A DNA stretch of 15,450 bases from CAYJBH01 sp964370605. Its GTDB lineage: Bacteria; Bacillota; Clostridia; Oscillospirales; Ruminococcaceae. The DNA is taken from positions 1-15,450 of the forward strand of contig CAYJJX010000035.1 of NCBI GenBank assembly GCA_964370605.1, written 5' to 3'. Positions 13,051 to 15,450 of the stretch are shown here, one piece after another (position 1 is the first letter of the stretch; every line of letters begins with the position of its first letter). The position numbers and the translations under genes were made by a program. The notes below the pieces were generated by a model, which was not told where the DNA came from, made no database searches, and saw only the letters and a program-made list of their open reading frames with translations.

Positions 13051-14868
13051 ATGACCACAAAAAAAGAGAAAAAAGGTTCAGCAATAGATAGGGTATTCAA
13101 GATTGCAAAACAGGGCAAAGCAATGCTCAATGCGGCGGTGTTATCCTCTGTTTTGGGATATGTATGCAGTATTGCCCCATTTTTATCGGTGTTTTTTATC
13201 GCCCGTGAGTTTTTGTTACCGGGTGGCGGTGAAACAAGTCTTAAAACGATTATATTTTGGATAATTGTTGCAGGGGTTGCCATTCTGCTTGGCATGATAT
13301 TTTCATTTTTAGGGAGTTATGGTTGCCACCATGTGGCTTTCAGACTGCTTAACACCTTTAAGTTAAAGGTAATGGATCATCTAGGTAGGTTGCCGCTACA
13401 TTACTTTAACAAGCAAACATCAGGCGGAATTCAAAAAACAATTGACGAGAGTGCCGACCGAATAGAAAATTTTATAGGGCATATGCTCCCTGATCTGTTC
13501 GGTTCGATTTTCGCCGTCTTGTTGCTTTTAATAGGTATATGTATATTAAGCCCCTGGCTTGCGCTGACCGTGCTTGTCACGGTGGTTGTTGCGGTGTCTA
13601 TGCAGATGTCGGTGTTCGGCAAAAAGTCGCAAAAAATTTGGGCTGATGTCTTTGCCGCCGATCAAAAAATGACCGGTGCATTTTCAGAGTATGTCAAGGG
13701 AATGACCGAGGTGAAATTGTTCGGAATAACAGGCAGGATGACAAACGCTCTCGAAACTAACATACAGGACTATAAAAAACTTGAGTTGAGCGGATATAAA
13801 GCCTCCGCCGTGCCGATGGGGCTTTATAAAAGTATAATTTTATCCATGCTTACCTTTATCCTGCCGGTTGGCATGCTGCTCATATCGCTGAACCCGACAG
13901 GCGATACCCTGCTTGCCGTGCTTATGGCACTAATTATAACCCCGGCAATATATGACCCTCTGATGACTTGTTTAAGCTATGGCACCCAGATGGCGACCCT
14001 CTCTGTCGGGCTTGACGCCGTCGAAGAAATTTTTGAACAGGAACCGATAAAGGTAACTAACAAACAGAGCAAAATTTCAAACACCGACATAGAGTTTAAT
14101 AACGTGAGTTTTTCTTACGGGTCGCAGGAAGAAGACAAAACCTATGCAATTAAAAACATAAATTTTGTCGCAAAACAAGGCGAAATGACGGCACTTGTCG
14201 GCGAATCCGGCGGCGGCAAATCGACGATAGGTCAACTTATCTCCCGTTTTTATGATGTCGAAGACGACGAGGGTGAGATATTGATAGGCGGAGTAAATAT
14301 AAAAGATATCCCTTATGACACCCTTATGGACAACATCGCCTATGTGTTACAGGATACTTACATTTTCTCGGGAAGTATATACGAAAATATAACAATGAAC
14401 AAGGGCTACAGCAGACAAGCGGTTGAAGACGCGGCAAAGGCGGCACAGTGCCACGAGTTTATTCTTGGCACTAAAAATGGATATGATACCATGCTCGGTG
14501 GTGGCGGTATTCGCCTTTCTGGTGGTGAGACACAGCGACTCTCCATCGCAAGAGCGATCTTAAAGGATGCACCGATTATCGTTTTAGACGAGGCACTCGC
14601 CTATTCCGATGCCGAAAACGAAAATCTGATACAGCAAGCACTCATATCCCTTACCAAAAACAAAACGGTAATAATTATTGCCCACCGATTGCAGAGTATT
14701 ATGCGTGCAAAGCAGATACTTTTATTAATTAAAGGCGAGATTAAAGAGCGTGGCACACATGGACAGCTGATAGCGACCGATACCGAGTACCGATTGCTTT
14801 GGGATTTACAGAATGAGGCAAACAGCTTTAACCTACTTTTAGGCGAGAGAGGAGATGTGACGATATGA
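13051..14868 (+). CDS. half-size ABC transporter, membrane and ATPase domains fused (YbtP/IrtA-type candidate)
   Basis: The 605-residue protein has an N-terminal membrane domain (six segments, about 25-320) and a C-terminal ATPase. ATPase motifs are complete: Walker A GESGGGKST (384-392), Q-loop VLQD (432-435), signature LSGGE (489-493), Walker B IIVLDE (509-514) and H-loop AHR (544-546). The stretch after Walker B reads ALAYSDAENE, where ordinary exporters have ATSALD. A non-standard A(F/Y)(A/S)DxEN here is, from memory, common in YbtPQ/IrtAB-type siderophore transporters. With the divergent AraC gene and a second half-transporter overlapping its end, this suggests a heterodimeric transporter for a siderophore, metallophore or similar small molecule. 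Exporter-fold heterodimers of unknown substrate are also common in Clostridia, so direction and substrate are not settled. Confidence 0.9.
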   Translation: MTTKKEKKGSAIDRVFKIAKQGKAMLNAAVLSSVLGYVCSIAPFLSVFFIAREFLLPGGGETSLKTIIFWIIVAGVAILLGMIFSFLGSYGCHHVAFRLLNTFKLKVMDHLGRLPLHYFNKQTSGGIQKTIDESADRIENFIGHMLPDLFGSIFAVLLLLIGICILSPWLALTVLVTVVVAVSMQMSVFGKKSQKIWADVFAADQKMTGAFSEYVKGMTEVKLFGITGRMTNALETNIQDYKKLELSGYKASAVPMGLYKSIILSMLTFILPVGMLLISLNPTGDTLLAVLMALIITPAIYDPLMTCLSYGTQMATLSVGLDAVEEIFEQEPIKVTNKQSKISNTDIEFNNVSFSYGSQEEDKTYAIKNINFVAKQGEMTALVGESGGGKSTIGQLISRFYDVEDDEGEILIGGVNIKDIPYDTLMDNIAYVLQDTYIFSGSIYENITMNKGYSRQAVEDAAKAAQCHEFILGTKNGYDTMLGGGGIRLSGGETQRLSIARAILKDAPIIVLDEALAYSDAENENLIQQALISLTKNKTVIIIAHRLQSIMRAKQILLLIKGEIKERGTHGQLIATDTEYRLLWDLQNEANSFNLLLGERGDVTI

Positions 14869-15450
14869 GAGAGATAATCAGAAAATTCACCTGTTCACAG
14901 CCAAGGCAGATGATAAGGCCGACCGTTTTTTTAACAATAGAAAATATGTTCATGGTGTTTCCGTCGGTTGCAACACTGTTTGCGATTCAGTTTATTGTTT
15001 CGGCATTTAGCGGAAATATTGATTATCAAGCACTCTGGGTAACTGCCGTGATATTAGGAGTAATGTTCTTGTTGCAGGCGGTGGTGAGCATAACGGCGCA
15101 CCGCAACACCTTTTTCCCCGCTGCTGTAAACTGTGCCGAAAACAAAACACGTTTTATTCATAAACTTCGTACACTGCCGCTCGGATACTTTCAGAAAAAG
15201 CGTTCAGGCGAGCTTATAAATAACTTCACCGGCGACTTTTTGGCTCTTGAGCAGAGCATGGTCGGTATGTTCACAGGGATTTTCAGCGTTATTTTCAGCT
15301 GTGTTTTAACCTCAATATTCTTTTTTGCATATAATCCAACAATGGCAGCCGCATTTTATGTTTCGGTAGCTGTTGCCGTGGTAATGCTTGCACTTTCCGG
15401 CAAAATGTCCGCAAGACTTACGCAAAATTCGGCAACAGCGAGGGACACTG
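14865..15450 (+). CDS. second half-size ABC transporter, cut by right edge
   Basis: The ATG overlaps the stop of the previous gene (ATGA, 14865-14868), with AGGAG about 9 bases upstream, so the two are translationally coupled. I read 195 unbroken codons to the edge, all in the membrane domain. There are hydrophobic segments near residues 20-45, 60-80 and 140-180. The conserved block LPLGYFQKKRSGELINNFTG (about 105-124) corresponds to the LPLHYFNKQTSGGIQKTIDE block in the partner protein. The ATPase domain (about 380 residues) lies outside the window. It most likely forms a heterodimer with the preceding protein. Confidence 0.85.
   Translation, partial: MREIIRKFTCSQPRQMIRPTVFLTIENMFMVFPSVATLFAIQFIVSAFSGNIDYQALWVTAVILGVMFLLQAVVSITAHRNTFFPAAVNCAENKTRFIHKLRTLPLGYFQKKRSGELINNFTGDFLALEQSMVGMFTGIFSVIFSCVLTSIFFFAYNPTMAAAFYVSVAVAVVMLALSGKMSARLTQNSATARDT

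Overview
The window looks like a chromosomal stretch of a low-to-middle GC, Gram-positive Clostridia-type bacterium (Bacillota). The reasons are strong AGGAG-type ribosome binding sites on nearly every gene, near-consensus sigma-A promoters (TTGACA, 17 bases, TATAAT), a lipoprotein-type solute-binding protein, and a CUT1 sugar ABC transporter without its own ATPase. No tRNA, rRNA, CRISPR array, transposase or phage gene was seen.

Region 1 (1-9674, minus strand, read right to left) is one long catabolic operon cut by the left edge. In transcription order it encodes a GH36-type alpha-glycosidase, two CUT1 sugar permeases, a lipoprotein solute-binding protein, a short-chain dehydrogenase, a small cupin, a CoA-acylating aldehyde dehydrogenase, and the ATP-grasp beta subunit of a SucCD-type (ADP-forming) acyl-CoA ligase. 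My reading is that a glycoside is imported and hydrolysed, the sugar is oxidised or isomerised and cleaved (cleavage genes not in view), and the resulting aldehyde becomes an acyl-CoA and then a free acid with ATP formation. The last two steps match the end of the transketolase-type sulfoquinovose pathway (sulfoacetaldehyde to sulfoacetate), but also other aldehydes such as succinate semialdehyde. The substrate is not proven. The short-chain dehydrogenase has Phe in place of the catalytic Tyr, and the GH36 protein departs from the galactosidase motif in its sugar pocket.

Region 2 (9675-10304) is a divergent control region with a sigma-A promoter for the operon, a palindrome at its start site, further inverted repeats, and a perfect sigma-A promoter pointing right. 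That second promoter leads into what appears to be a decayed LacI-family regulator, probably the former regulator of the system. An MFS transporter of the organophosphate/anion type follows (10305-11552).

Region 3 (11553-11917) is non-coding between convergent genes, with a nested inverted repeat and scraps of open frame.

Region 4 (11918-15450) is a separate module: an AraC-family regulator divergent from two half-size ABC transporters (the second cut by the right edge) whose start and stop codons overlap. The layout and the ATPase motif resemble YbtA/YbtPQ-type siderophore or metallophore systems. The shared control region has two overlapping back-to-back promoters and a set of CTATTATA repeats spaced one helical turn apart, a good candidate for the AraC binding site.
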